A DNA stretch of 64,000 bases from Thermogemmatispora tikiterensis (GCF_003268475.1 NZ_MCIF01000002.1:2577312-2641311); one strand, 5' to 3'. Shown: positions 42,947 through 51,974, numbered from the stretch's first letter. Program-made: numbers and translations. Notes: a model not told the origin generated them from the sequence alone.

Positions 42947-44386
42947 TTACTCCTCCCAATAGGGTTTGACCCAGCCACGCTTCTGCATAATGCGACGCAG
43001 CTCCTGTGTAGGTGTATAGCTGGCCATGATATAGAGTGTGCCGCCAGGACCGGCGTTCTGCAAGGCCGCATCAAGTGCTGCCTCACGCTCATGGATGACA
43101 CGGACGCGATCAAGCGGCACTTCAGCATATTTCAGGCGCATCGCCAGCTCCTCGGCCTTGGTTCCACTGCAGATTACATCAGCCACTTGTGGCGAGATCT
43201 CCTCCAGATCGACGTCCCACAGCCAGGCAAAGTCTTCGCCGTCGACAACCGTGTTGCTGGCGACTAGCAGCAGGTGCTTCTCACCCGGGTGCTGGGCGAT
43301 GAGACGCAGCACCAGATTAAAAGAGGTGGGATTTTTGACGAAGGCCAGATAGATGGTCTGATCACCAGCCTGGATCTTCTCTAGGCGACCAAAAGCCGTA
43401 CGGATGTTACTGAGAGCTGCCGGGACCTTCTCGATGCCAAAGCCCGCGGCGATCGAGGCGGCGACCGCGGCAGCAGCATTGTAGACGTTATGGACGCCAG
43501 GCAGGGGCAGCGTCAGCTCCAACTGGCCAAGCGGCGTCTCCATCGTCACCTGAGTGGGGCCATCCCCCCGCGGGTCCAGATGGATCGAGGTCGCTGCCAC
43601 ATCTAGAGACGGCAATTCATAGCCACAGTTGGGGCAACGATAGAGTCCCAGATGAGAAAGATAAGCCACTTCGTAGACCAGGTCTTCATTGCAACGAATG
43701 CAGCGAATGACATCGGCAGCGTGCTCGGGAACAGGGCGACCGACATCAGTAGTGCGCAGGCCGAAGTAGAGCTTTCTGGCCCGCGCCTGTTGTCCAAAGC
43801 TAGCCACCTGGGGATCATTGCCATTCAGCACGATCGTGGCTGTCTCTGGCAGGCTCTCCAGTAGCTTATCGAGAGCCTTGGCCACTGAATATAGCTCGCC
43901 ATAGCGATCCAGCTGGTCGCGGAAGATATTGGTAATGACGACCACATCGGGCTGAATCTCGGGCATAGCCACCGGCATTGTGCCCTCATCGATCTCAAAG
44001 AGCAAGAGATCGCTATCAAGTCGCCCGAAGATATCTGCGAAGTTGACGACAACTGAGGTTACGCCCTGCAGCAAGTTCGAGCCGGTGCGATTATGAGAAA
44101 CGCGCCGACCGCTGGCATCGGCGATGGCGGCGGTCATGCGCGCAGTAGTGGTTTTGCCATTGCTGCCGGTGATCACAATTTTTTTGGCCGTCGTGGTCGC
44201 CATGACGGAGCGGAGCACGTTGGGATCGATGCGCCGTGCAATCATGCCCGGCAGGCTTGTGCCGCCGCCGATGCGAAAGAGGCGGCCCGAGGCCCCCGCC
44301 AGCTTGCCAGCGGAGATTGCCAGGGCCAGGCGTGCACGGCCCGGCCATGAGGTTCCCCCGCCACCATGTTTCGAGTAGTCTGCCAT
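42947..44386 (-). CDS. murT: Lipid II isoglutaminyl synthase, Mur-ligase subunit MurT
   Basis: A 479-residue Mur-ligase-family protein. The ATP site is ITGSNGKTTTAR near residue 60; a four-Cys zinc ribbon (CIRCNED ... CPNCGYE) is inserted in the middle domain, a feature of MurT; the C-terminal ligase domain (about 340-470) carries the site that takes ammonia from GatD. MurT phosphorylates the D-Glu carboxylate of lipid II before amidation. The ATG at 44386 has GGGAGG upstream and was chosen over a longer frame. It is followed at once by gatD. In Firmicutes and Actinobacteria both genes are usually essential or support viability, which is expected here too. Confidence 0.95.
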   Translation of the reverse strand: MADYSKHGGGGTSWPGRARLALAISAGKLAGASGRLFRIGGGTSLPGMIARRIDPNVLRSVMATTTAKKIVITGSNGKTTTARMTAAIADASGRRVSHNRTGSNLLQGVTSVVVNFADIFGRLDSDLLLFEIDEGTMPVAMPEIQPDVVVITNIFRDQLDRYGELYSVAKALDKLLESLPETATIVLNGNDPQVASFGQQARARKLYFGLRTTDVGRPVPEHAADVIRCIRCNEDLVYEVAYLSHLGLYRCPNCGYELPSLDVAATSIHLDPRGDGPTQVTMETPLGQLELTLPLPGVHNVYNAAAAVAASIAAGFGIEKVPAALSNIRTAFGRLEKIQAGDQTIYLAFVKNPTSFNLVLRLIAQHPGEKHLLLVASNTVVDGEDFAWLWDVDLEEISPQVADVICSGTKAEELAMRLKYAEVPLDRVRVIHEREAALDAALQNAGPGGTLYIMASYTPTQELRRIMQKRGWVKPYWEE

Positions 44387-44663
44387 ACGAAAAGAGCCTC
44401 CCAGCACTCAAGGCGGATAGTTCATCGTGAGCAGTATAACAAAGGAGGCTCAGGCGGGCAAGTCAGATAGGTCTTCTTGCTAGCTTTCTTCCATCCGGCC
44501 TGGTCGGTTGCCTTCAGAGAAAGAGCCGGGTCCGCCGGACGCCTGGCTTCAGCGTCCCTGCCTGGACGAAGGCAGCCAGGGACAGCCCCAAGCAGAGCTA
44601 ACCGAGACTGCTCAGGAGACTGCCCCTTAGCCAGGATCAATTGCCCGAGACACACCTCATTGC

Positions 44664-44687
44664 CTGGGTGAGAACAGCCTCACCCAG
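44664..44687. terminator. Stem-loop after proS
   Basis: CTGGGTGAG (44664-44672) and CTCACCCAG (44679-44687) form a perfect 9-bp hairpin with a 6-base loop, ten bases past the proS stop. There is no U-run on either side, so it may be a weak or factor-assisted terminator. The rest of 44387-44663 holds the murT promoter region and no visible gene. Confidence 0.45.
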
Positions 44688-44697
44688 ATCTCCAGGC

Positions 44698-46155
44698 TCA
44701 ATATGAGCGTGCAAAGACGGCCTCGCAGGTCGCCGGCTTTCCCGTGTAGAAGCAACGTCCCTGAACCCCACCTTCGGGCTGGTCAAAGGGGATCACACGC
44801 AGTGTGGCCTTCGTCTCCTCCTTGATTGCCAGCTCAGCCTCACTATCCTCTGCCCACTTCACCCGCACAAAGCCGCGCTTCTCGCTCATAATCTCCTTAA
44901 ACTCATCGTACGTCTCAGCGTAGTAGGTATGCTCCTCGCGGAAGGCCAGGGCCCGCTGGAATAGAGCCTGCTGCACCTCCTCTAGCAGCTCTGGCAGGCG
45001 CGTCTCCAGTGCATCGATCGCCACGGTCTCCTTCGCGCGATTATCGCGGCGCACCAGCACCACACTATTGTTCTGCACATCGCGTGGCCCAATCTCGATG
45101 CGCACCGGCACCCCACGCAGCTCCCACTCGTTAAATTTCCAGCCTGGTGTATTATCGCTCAAATCGACCTTGAGGCGCACCTTGCCTTTCAGCATGCGCT
45201 CGATGCGCCCGATGGCCTCCATGATCGCCCCCTGATCGGCATCTTTGCGCCAGATCGGCACAACCACGGCCTGATAGGGAGCGACATGCGGCGGCAGAAT
45301 CAAACCCGACTCATCGCCGTGAACCATGATGATAGCGCCAATGATGCGCGTACTCAGACCCCAGCTCGTCGTTGCGCAATACTTGCGCTGGCCATCGGAA
45401 TCCAGATACTGGATATCGAAGCCCTGCGCAAAGTTGTGGCCCAGATTATGGCTGGTGGCCGACTGCAGCGCTTTGCCATCGCGCATCATCGCCTCCAGCG
45501 AGTAGGTGCGCAAGGCCCCGGCAAACTTCTCATTCTCGCTCTTGCGCCCGTGAAGCACAGGGATCGCCAGATCCTCTTGCACAAACGAGCGGTAGACTTC
45601 CAGCATCAGGCGCGTGCGCTCTTCGGCCTCCTCCAGCGTTCGATGGGCGGTATGACCCTCCTGCCAGAGGAACTCGGCGGTGCGCAGGAAGAGTACTGTA
45701 CGCTTCTCCCAGCGCATCACGTTGTTCCAGAGATTGATTAAGAGCGGCAGATCGCGATAGCTCTGAATCCACCTGGCGAAGCTGTAGCCAATGATCGTCT
45801 CGCTGGTGGGACGAATAGCCAGGGGCTCCTCTAGCTCTTCGCCGCCTCCGCGGGTCACCCAGGCTACCTCGGGAGCGAAGCCCTCCACATGCTTGGCTTC
45901 CCGCTCCAGGAAGCTGCGCGGGATGAGCAGGGGAAAGTAGGCATTCATCACCCCTGTTTCTTTAAAGCGGGCATCCAGCAGGCGCTGAATATGCTCCCAG
46001 ATGGCATAGCCATAGGGGCGGATAATCATGCAGCCGCGCACCGGCGCATAATCGGCCAGCTCAGCTTTACGGACTACCTGGTTATACCAGCGTGAAAAAT
46101 CGTCGCTCTGATCGACAAGTTCCTCGACGTATTTCTCCTTTGCTCCTTCGGCCAT
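44698..46155 (-). CDS. proS: Prolyl-tRNA synthetase, short (archaeal/eukaryote-like) type
   Basis: A 485-residue class II aminoacyl-tRNA synthetase. Motif 2/3 regions and anticodon-binding C-terminal domain are complete; the short length and the lack of the editing insertion of E. coli ProRS, plus RPTSETIIGYSFARWI and the C-terminal zinc/anchor-like part ending in ARSY, place it in the archaeal/eukaryote-like (ProRS type) group also found in some bacteria. The ATG at 46155 matches homologues; a longer frame to 46350 runs through the T-box leader and is not real. It is controlled by the T-box at 46221-46560. Confidence 0.95.
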   Translation of the reverse strand: MAEGAKEKYVEELVDQSDDFSRWYNQVVRKAELADYAPVRGCMIIRPYGYAIWEHIQRLLDARFKETGVMNAYFPLLIPRSFLEREAKHVEGFAPEVAWVTRGGGEELEEPLAIRPTSETIIGYSFARWIQSYRDLPLLINLWNNVMRWEKRTVLFLRTAEFLWQEGHTAHRTLEEAEERTRLMLEVYRSFVQEDLAIPVLHGRKSENEKFAGALRTYSLEAMMRDGKALQSATSHNLGHNFAQGFDIQYLDSDGQRKYCATTSWGLSTRIIGAIIMVHGDESGLILPPHVAPYQAVVVPIWRKDADQGAIMEAIGRIERMLKGKVRLKVDLSDNTPGWKFNEWELRGVPVRIEIGPRDVQNNSVVLVRRDNRAKETVAIDALETRLPELLEEVQQALFQRALAFREEHTYYAETYDEFKEIMSEKRGFVRVKWAEDSEAELAIKEETKATLRVIPFDQPEGGVQGRCFYTGKPATCEAVFARSY

Positions 46156-46220
46156 ATTGAAGAACACCCTTTCTCTCGCAGAGAGCAGACAGCAGACGGA
46201 TAGGAAGAGAAACAGCCAAT

Positions 46221-46560
46221 AAAAAAACTCGCCCTTCGAGAAGGACGAGCACCGAGACCCGTGGTACCACCTTACTTGAGCAGCCTCTTGCGAGACAGCC
46301 CCACTCGTACGACCAGGCAGCCAGCTATCCCCAGCAGCAACTTGTCTCACTCAACCCCTGGCCCCAGCGACAACCCCCTCTCTTGCAAGCAGGCCAGTAG
46401 CCAGCCAGCACCTTGCCCTAGCAGGCAAATTCTGATCGCCTCCTCCGCTAACGGGGAGGGAACCGGTCGACTCCTCGCCGACGCTCTCAGGTGGGTTCAG
46501 CGCGGTCACATTCGCCGGCTTGCACTGTCCCGGCTCGCTGTCGAACGGTCGCCACGCTTA
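46221..46560 (-). promoter_or_regulatory. T-box riboswitch leader of proS
   Basis: On the minus strand the antiterminator core AAGGTGGTACCACGG is at 46259-46273, the hallmark T-box that pairs with the uncharged tRNA acceptor end. It is followed by a terminator, CTCGTCC/GGGCGAG with a run of T (46221-46249). Uncharged tRNA-Pro should stop termination and let proS be expressed. A GAACCCA at 46492-46498 offers CCC (Pro) as a possible specifier codon, but the full stem I was not folded, so this part and the 5' boundary are uncertain. Confidence 0.85.
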
Positions 46561-46708
46561 CTGGTCCTGATCACCGCACTCCACTATGCTATCTTTGGGT
46601 TAATCGCAGCAGCGCTTTGCTCTGGCGCTCAGGATACACCTTTTCCTGTGGGCTGTCAAGCAGGTGAGGCGGAAGAGGAAGAGACGAGAGAAGACCTGCC
46701 TCGCCTCC

Positions 46709-47044
46709 TTAAAACATGCGCCCTCCAAGGGGTACCTCTCTGGTGGGGGTCAGCAAGATGACTTTGCCGTCGGCATCGGGTACGCCCAGGGTCAGGACCT
46801 CAGAGCGAAATGGGCCGATCTGTTTGGGTGGGAAGTTGACCACGGCCACGACCTGCATGCCCAATAGCTCTTCCTTCGCATAGTTGGTGATCTGAGCGGA
46901 GGAGCGTTTGAGGCCGATCTCAGGGCCGAAGTCGATGGTCAGCCTATAGGCGGGCTTGCGCGCTTGAGGAAAGTCTTCGACGGCCACGATTTTGCCCACC
47001 CGAATATCGACTTTTTCAAAGTCTTCATAGCTGATGATTGCCAT
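46709..47044 (-). CDS. csaA: CsaA-like tRNA-binding protein
   Basis: A 111-residue OB-fold protein like CsaA and the C-terminal domain of bacterial methionyl-tRNA synthetase (IRVGKIVAVEDFPQARKPAYRL, SAQITNYAKEELLG, VLTLGVPDADGKVILLTPTR). CsaA proteins bind tRNA and are reported to have chaperone activity; the exact role is uncertain. GGAGG lies about 13 bases upstream of the ATG. A strong hairpin terminator sits 165 bases upstream, so transcription from the right may be attenuated before this gene. proS lies next, behind its own leader. Confidence 0.93.
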   Translation of the reverse strand: MAIISYEDFEKVDIRVGKIVAVEDFPQARKPAYRLTIDFGPEIGLKRSSAQITNYAKEELLGMQVVAVVNFPPKQIGPFRSEVLTLGVPDADGKVILLTPTREVPLGGRMF

Positions 47045-47208
47045 AGCAACGATACGATCCTCCTTCCTTGTTAGTGCCCTGTCCGCCGCTTCTCCTTATA
47101 CTGCCCTGGCATGGCGCCTATTATAGCACAAGGTTTCACTACCTGGCAGGGTCTGCGAGCAGCGTTCGCCGAGCAGCGTTCGCGCTGAGCGGCGTCCCCC
47201 CAAGCAAG

Positions 47209-47252
47209 AAAAAAAAACACCCGGATCGCCGATCCTTCGCGCGATCCGGGTG
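47209..47252 (-). terminator. Intrinsic terminator upstream of csaA
   Basis: On the minus strand CACCCGGATCG (47242-47252) pairs with CGATCCGGGTG (47218-47228), 11 bp, with a 13-base loop, followed by nine T (47209-47217). It would end leftward transcripts from the gene at 47612-48985 after about 360 bases, or act as an attenuator ahead of csaA. The 47253-47611 stretch between holds no gene that I can support. Confidence 0.85.
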
Positions 47253-47611
47253 CCTCCGGATGGTATGGTCCAAGCAGAATGGGTACGCCAGAACACACAA
47301 CTGTCGATCAGCTCAGGCCGCTGCTCTCACCTCCCGCCTTGATTGGATTCATGACAGAGATCATGTGCGTGCAAATTGTGTGCCAATCCGCCGGCTAGAG
47401 AAGCCGCATCGCAACTGCTTCGTTGTGCAGGGCCTCTATCGTTACACCAGGATCATACGCCGAGAACTTCAAGAAAGTATGGGGAAGTTGTCAGATTTCT
47501 ATCAAAAAATTGTAGGGGGGATGCGAAGCGACCAGGTGAATATGAACAGAGGGCGCTCTGGAGGGCACCCCCTTGCTCATGCATCTTTCGGCTCTGGACG
47601 TGATGGCGACC

Positions 47612-48985
47612 TTACGAGCACGAGCACAGTGGCACGATGAAAAAGAGCTGGCCAGAGCGCGCAAAAAAGGTGCGGCGCCCCATGCCAATGACGATCGGTA
47701 AGGGCGCCGCGGCAAATGGTGCAAGGACCGCTGCAATCTGGCTCGCTTTGAGGACGCCTTGCACTTTATCCTGATCCTGACCACTTTTTTGTGGGGTGTT
47801 TCCTTCGAAATACGGCGTGGACGCCTCCAGCAGAAGGCTCAGATCGCCCTCCTCGGCAGTGGCAATACAGAGCGCTTCCTCTTCGTCTAACTGACGCAGA
47901 CGCGCTGTTTCTTCTGTGGTGATGGTCCTGAACCGCACGCTGTGGCGGAAGAAACAAACATCGACAGGGGCGTAGTCAAAGCGCTCCGCGAGCGCCTCAA
48001 AGCCAGCGGCCAGGAAATCCGGGGCGTTGACCTGCACCTCAGCAAGAGGAGCAAGCACGTCTTGCATGGCAGCCGCAACGTGCAGCGCCCCAGAGACAGC
48101 GTCTTGGGAGCAGATCGAGGTCGGGATCGGGATCGGGATCGGGATCGGGATCAGACGAGCAGGCGTGAGCACGTAACTGTGAGCCTCCTCGCCCCGGCCC
48201 CGGATGCTTCTGCCAACAACCAGGATGCGTGCCTCCTGTTCCTGCTCCTCCTCCTCCTCCTCTCGCAATCGCACGACGATCATGTCCATGAAGAACGGTG
48301 CCAGCTCAGGCGGATAGTCAAACGCAAAGCATGTGCCAGTCTGAATGCCTGCGCCGTTTCCGCTTCCAGAGGAGTGCGCCGGGGTGCGAGTGTTCGTGCG
48401 AGTGTGAGCATGAGCGGGGGTATTGACGCTGGTACTGGCCACACAGAGCAGGGCTTCCCCGGTTCCCTCGTGGTCAGGCTGAGGTGGTACCAATGCGGCA
48501 AGGCCATACCCCGGCCAGTAGAGCCACTCCCGCGGCGGTTCAAAAAGCTGCCAGGGAAGATAGCCCGTCTCGATGGTTTCTGCTTGCAAGGCGGCTGCTT
48601 CCTGCAAGGCGGCAAGCAACGGGGATGGAGCCACCAGGAGCGGGGCCTGACCTTGCAGCAAGAGGACGCCGTCTTTCCACTTGGCGAATAGCTCCGTCCT
48701 TGCTCTCCCTCTGCCGCTCGTCTTCGTCTTCGTCTTGTACGCCAGGACGCGCCCCTCTAGCATCTGCGAGCACGCTGTGCACGCCAGCCAGGCGGGCAGA
48801 TCCGTGACTGCATAGACAATGTCCGTCTCGTTTTGGGAGACGCCCCAGTAGATCTTTCCGCTTCCAAAGTGGAGGCGCAGGTGTGCTTGACCCCATTCCG
48901 GTTGTTCCAGGTGCTCCAGCAGCGCTTGAGGGAGCCTGAGCAGGCCCTCGGGCGGTGGCACAAGCGGCAAAAGCGGCGTATTCAT
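47612..48985 (-). CDS. Unrecognised low-complexity protein
   Basis: A 457-residue protein of no known family. An N-terminal part (about 1-165), a low-complexity middle (His/Thr/Arg repeats near 205-225, a Glu/Gln run near 250-260, and an Ile-Pro repeat near 282-292) and a beta-rich C-terminal part (about 310-450) can be seen. The end (VIGMG..RTFFARSGQLFFIVPL-like) faintly recalls the last strands of DNA sliding clamps, which I treat as a hypothesis. AAGGAGG lies 6 bases before the ATG at 48985, so the gene is well expressed by signal. It is divergent from an XRE regulator across an AT-rich gap. Confidence 0.75.
   Translation of the reverse strand: MNTPLLPLVPPPEGLLRLPQALLEHLEQPEWGQAHLRLHFGSGKIYWGVSQNETDIVYAVTDLPAWLACTACSQMLEGRVLAYKTKTKTSGRGRARTELFAKWKDGVLLLQGQAPLLVAPSPLLAALQEAAALQAETIETGYLPWQLFEPPREWLYWPGYGLAALVPPQPDHEGTGEALLCVASTSVNTPAHAHTRTNTRTPAHSSGSGNGAGIQTGTCFAFDYPPELAPFFMDMIVVRLREEEEEEQEQEARILVVGRSIRGRGEEAHSYVLTPARLIPIPIPIPIPTSICSQDAVSGALHVAAAMQDVLAPLAEVQVNAPDFLAAGFEALAERFDYAPVDVCFFRHSVRFRTITTEETARLRQLDEEEALCIATAEEGDLSLLLEASTPYFEGNTPQKSGQDQDKVQGVLKASQIAAVLAPFAAAPLPIVIGMGRRTFFARSGQLFFIVPLCSCS
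48123..48152 (+). repeat. Hexanucleotide tandem repeat (GGGATC)5
   Basis: Five exact copies of GGGATC inside the unrecognised gene encode the Ile-Pro repeat in its middle part. Because the unit is six bases, slippage changes the number of Ile-Pro pairs without breaking the frame. A GAG-type trinucleotide run at about 48243-48263 in the same gene encodes the Glu run. Confidence 0.9.
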
Positions 48986-49262
48986 CTGTTTCCTCCTTCG
49001 CAACGTACTCAATCACGCTTTACACTGTCAACACACTTCATGGCATCTACGTAACCAGATTCATATTTGATAGACATCAAGAGCAACACAGCACAGAACA
49101 ATGCCGAGAAAACACCATATACACAGGAAATAAACAGATACACTTCTACCATGTTAAGAGCCTCGCTCTCCTTAGAACGATCCCAACAAACACTACGCTA
49201 TGCTAAAGTATACCCACTTTCATTGGCAATAATCAATGGCAAGAATTAATGGCTAAGCGATC

Positions 49263-49286
49263 ATTGTCAATAAAATCTGACAATGG
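49263..49286. promoter_or_regulatory. Perfect palindromic operator before XRE gene
   Basis: CATTGTCA (49263-49270) and TGACAATG (49279-49286) are exact inverse copies with an 8-base AT-rich spacer, a typical phage-repressor-like operator shape. TTGTCA at 49265-49270 could be the -35 box with TATGGA (49289-49294) as -10, 18 bases apart, so the operator overlaps the promoter of the XRE gene and suggests self-regulation. The whole 48986-49351 gap is much richer in A and T than its surroundings. Confidence 0.65.
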
Positions 49287-49351
49287 ATATGGACTAGTGT
49301 TCAATCCCATCGTCCATTAACCTAGTATTGGGCAGTGAGAGGAGGCAGAGA

Positions 49352-49594
49352 ATGTATCGGCTACGGGTAAAGGAAGTCCTGGAACAGAAGGGTCGGACAC
49401 AGTCCTGGCTGGTGAGAAGGTCCGGGGTGCACGACCAACTGATCAGTAAGATGCTGAAGGAGCCAGACAGCTACAGACCGTCCTACACGACCCTGGCTCA
49501 GGTTGCCAAGGCCTTGCACGTCCCAATGGAAGCACTGTTTGAAGAAGTCCCCGACCCAGAGGATGAGCCATTGGACGCGAGGCGCGCAGAATGA
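49352..49594 (+). CDS. XRE-family HTH transcriptional regulator
   Basis: An 80-residue helix-turn-helix protein of the Cro/C1 type. The HTH covers about residues 3-62: QSWLVRRSGVHDQLISKML is the core, followed by TLAQVAKALHVPMEALF. GAGAGGAGG lies just before the ATG at 49352, so I used it instead of an upstream start. An acidic tail (DPEDEPLD) follows. It likely binds the palindrome at 49263-49286 and controls itself and perhaps the divergent gene at 47612-48985. Confidence 0.88.
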   Translation: MYRLRVKEVLEQKGRTQSWLVRRSGVHDQLISKMLKEPDSYRPSYTTLAQVAKALHVPMEALFEEVPDPEDEPLDARRAE

Positions 49595-50184
49595 GCCAGG
49601 CCCTGCGTCGAAGATGCCACGAAGGGTGTGAGCAATCCCCTCCACACCTGTAACCTTTCCCACCTATCTGGTCGCACCTCGTACCTTCAGCACTTCCGTC
49701 AAAACGTTTTTCGACAGCACTGAAGGTGGGCAGTGCAGATCGGCGAGACGCGGCGCCACCTTGCGCCAGGGGTGGAAGCAAGCGTTGGCCTGCGGCAAGC
49801 GTTCCACTCCTCTCCTTTTTTTTCTCATTGCCAGCTATACCTCGATGGGGCCTGCATCGTGTCTGTATGGTGAAGGCTCGCCCGCGTGCTGTCAGGCTGT
49901 AGCTGGCTAGCTTGCAGGAAGAGACGGCTATATGCCATAATGAAGAGGTTCTTTTCCGATCGAGCAAGCGAGAGAGAAAGGCACGGACAGGGACGGGACT
50001 CCGTTCCCTTGATTCCACAGCGGAGGCAACAGCAAGCCGTCCGCTCACCAGGCAACAGCTGGCACAGCGGCAGCGTGTCATGCTCTGTCACTGTCCACAA
50101 ACGCAGACCGTGAGTGAAGAGAGAGCTGCGCAGAGGGATCAGTTGGAGAGAGCAGCAAGCATTGCTCTAGCGAAGGAGTGTCGC
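49595..50184. other. Intergenic region before compatible-solute importer
   Basis: No gene is supported in these 590 bases. Open frames, including one that runs into the ABC ATPase gene from 49912, have no ribosome sites and show poor composition. The promoter of the importer operon should be in the right half; no clear -10/-35 pair was identified. Confidence 0.45.
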
Positions 50185-51192
50185 ATGGCCAGAATCGCGT
50201 TCCATGAGGTCAGCAAGTACTACCGCGGTGCCAGCAAGCCCGCCGTTGATCATGTCAGTTTCGAGGTCGCCGAAAGCTCGATCTGTATGCTGCTGGGCAC
50301 CTCCGGCTCGGGCAAAACAACTCTGCTGCGCATGGTTAATCGCCTGATCGAGCCAAGCAGCGGTACGATCACCATCGATGGCCACTCTATTCTAGAGGAA
50401 AACCCCATTCAGCTGCGCCGGCGCATTGGCTATGTCATTCAGCAGGTCGGCCTCTTCCCCCACATGACCATTGCCGAGAATGTGCGCCTGACTGCCGAAA
50501 TCGCTGGTTGGTCTAAGGCCCGCATGGAGAGTCGTGTCGATGAGTTGCTGACCCTGGTGGGCCTGGACCCCGCAGAATATCGCCGGCGCTACCCCCGTCA
50601 GCTCTCGGGCGGCCAGCAGCAACGCGTCGGTCTGGCTCGCGCCCTGGCTGCCGACCCGGCCATCCTCCTGATGGACGAGCCGTTCGGGGCGCTAGATGCC
50701 ATTACGCGCGTCCATCTACAGGAGGAGCTTCAGCGCATCCAGCGCGAGATGCGCAAGACGATCCTGTTCGTCACCCACGATGTGGAGGAGGCTTTCCGCC
50801 TGGGGGACCAGATCGCGATTCTTTCCGAGGGGCGCCTTGTTCAGATCGGCACCCCGGTCGATCTGCTGCTGAAGCCTGCTAACGAGTTTGTGAGCCGCCT
50901 GATCGGGTCCGACAATATTCAGCGTCAGCTCCAGTACCTGCCCGTGAGCAGCGCGATGCTGACAGGTACAGAGGCAGCTGGCAGGTATGAGAACCAGCCA
51001 CGTTGCTCTTCAGAGGCAACGCTGCTAGAGGCCCTGATGAGCCTGATCGCCTCTGGCGCTCACTCTCTGATTGTCTACGATGAGCAGAGCCAGGCCCCCA
51101 TCGGCACGATTACCCTGAGCGCTATCAATCAGGCGATCACTACCGCCCGGCATGCAGAGGCAGAAAAGACGACGGCCAGCCCAACCCACTAA
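50185..51192 (+). CDS. Compatible-solute ABC importer, ATPase (OpuCA/ProV-like)
   Basis: A 335-residue ATPase of the osmoprotection/quaternary amine family. Walker A is GTSGSGKTT near residue 37, signature LSGGQQQRVGLARALA near 140, and Walker B ILLMDEPFGALD near 162. The C-terminal 90 residues contain a partial CBS-like region (ATLLEALMSLIASGAHSLIVYD). In this family CBS domains sense ionic strength. AAGGAG lies 9 bases before the ATG at 50185. It is the first gene of a four-gene importer operon. Confidence 0.93.
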   Translation: MARIAFHEVSKYYRGASKPAVDHVSFEVAESSICMLLGTSGSGKTTLLRMVNRLIEPSSGTITIDGHSILEENPIQLRRRIGYVIQQVGLFPHMTIAENVRLTAEIAGWSKARMESRVDELLTLVGLDPAEYRRRYPRQLSGGQQQRVGLARALAADPAILLMDEPFGALDAITRVHLQEELQRIQREMRKTILFVTHDVEEAFRLGDQIAILSEGRLVQIGTPVDLLLKPANEFVSRLIGSDNIQRQLQYLPVSSAMLTGTEAAGRYENQPRCSSEATLLEALMSLIASGAHSLIVYDEQSQAPIGTITLSAINQAITTARHAEAEKTTASPTH

Positions 51193-51314
51193 GGCCTGGC
51201 AGAGCTGGGCAAGGGGAGCTGAGCTGCTCCAGCGAGGATGGCAGACCATCTGCTGCCAGTAGTTGTCTAGCTGCCTCTTGGTCTCTGGACCGTTTTTCCT
51301 TTACGGGGTTCTTT

Positions 51315-51974
51315 ATGCGTTACTTAACCAGTCCTTCAAGTTATGACCTTTCCGATCCAAGCAGTATACCTAACCTTCTGCTACAACACTTGACGATTGT
51401 GGCGATTAGCATGCTGATCGCCCTGGCCATTGCCTTTCCGCTGGCGCTCCTGATTGTGCGCTACCGCCGCCTGCGTCTTCCTGTCATTACTTTGATGGGC
51501 TTGCTCTACACAATCCCCGGGTTGGCCCTGATCGGTATTCTGGTCACAGTCACCGGGTTATCGCTGGCCACGGTGGTCATTCCCCTGGTGCTTTATGCCC
51601 AGCTGGTGCTGGTACGCAACATCTCCACGGCTATTAGCAGCATCGATCCGTTGCTGATCGAGGTCGGACGGGCAATGGGCCTGAATCGGTTCCAGATTCT
51701 CTGGCGTGTCACACTGCCGCTGGCCATGCCCGTGATTATAGCAGGGATTCGCGTGGCCACTGTCACGACGATTGGCATTGCTTCACTGGCTTCGTTAGTA
51801 GACCAGGGAGGGTTGGGCGACTTGATCTTCAAGAGCATCCCCTTGGGGGACTACGATACGATCCTGGGCGGGGCGATTCTCCTGGCGCTCTTTGCGCTCG
51901 TGGCCGATCTCCTGTTGCTCTTGTTACAGCGCACGCTGGAGCGGGGACGCAGTCAGTTGGCCCTGGCATCGTAG
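51315..51974 (+). CDS. Compatible-solute ABC importer, permease 1
   Basis: A 219-residue permease with about six membrane helices. The EAA-type motif that contacts the ATPase is VGRAMGLNRFQILWRVTLPLAMP near residue 120-142. Sequence style (SSIDPLLIEVGRAMGL, TIGIASLASLVDQGGLGDLI) matches OpuCB/OpuCD/YehW-type permeases for glycine betaine, choline or related osmolytes. It lies 122 bases after the ATPase gene and 42 bases before the second permease, so the four genes probably form one operon. Confidence 0.92.
   Translation: MRYLTSPSSYDLSDPSSIPNLLLQHLTIVAISMLIALAIAFPLALLIVRYRRLRLPVITLMGLLYTIPGLALIGILVTVTGLSLATVVIPLVLYAQLVLVRNISTAISSIDPLLIEVGRAMGLNRFQILWRVTLPLAMPVIIAGIRVATVTTIGIASLASLVDQGGLGDLIFKSIPLGDYDTILGGAILLALFALVADLLLLLLQRTLERGRSQLALAS

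Noticed and set aside
46156-46350. Upstream extension of the prolyl-tRNA synthetase frame
   Set aside because: It covers the T-box and terminator; homologous proteins start at the ATG at 46155, which fits family length.
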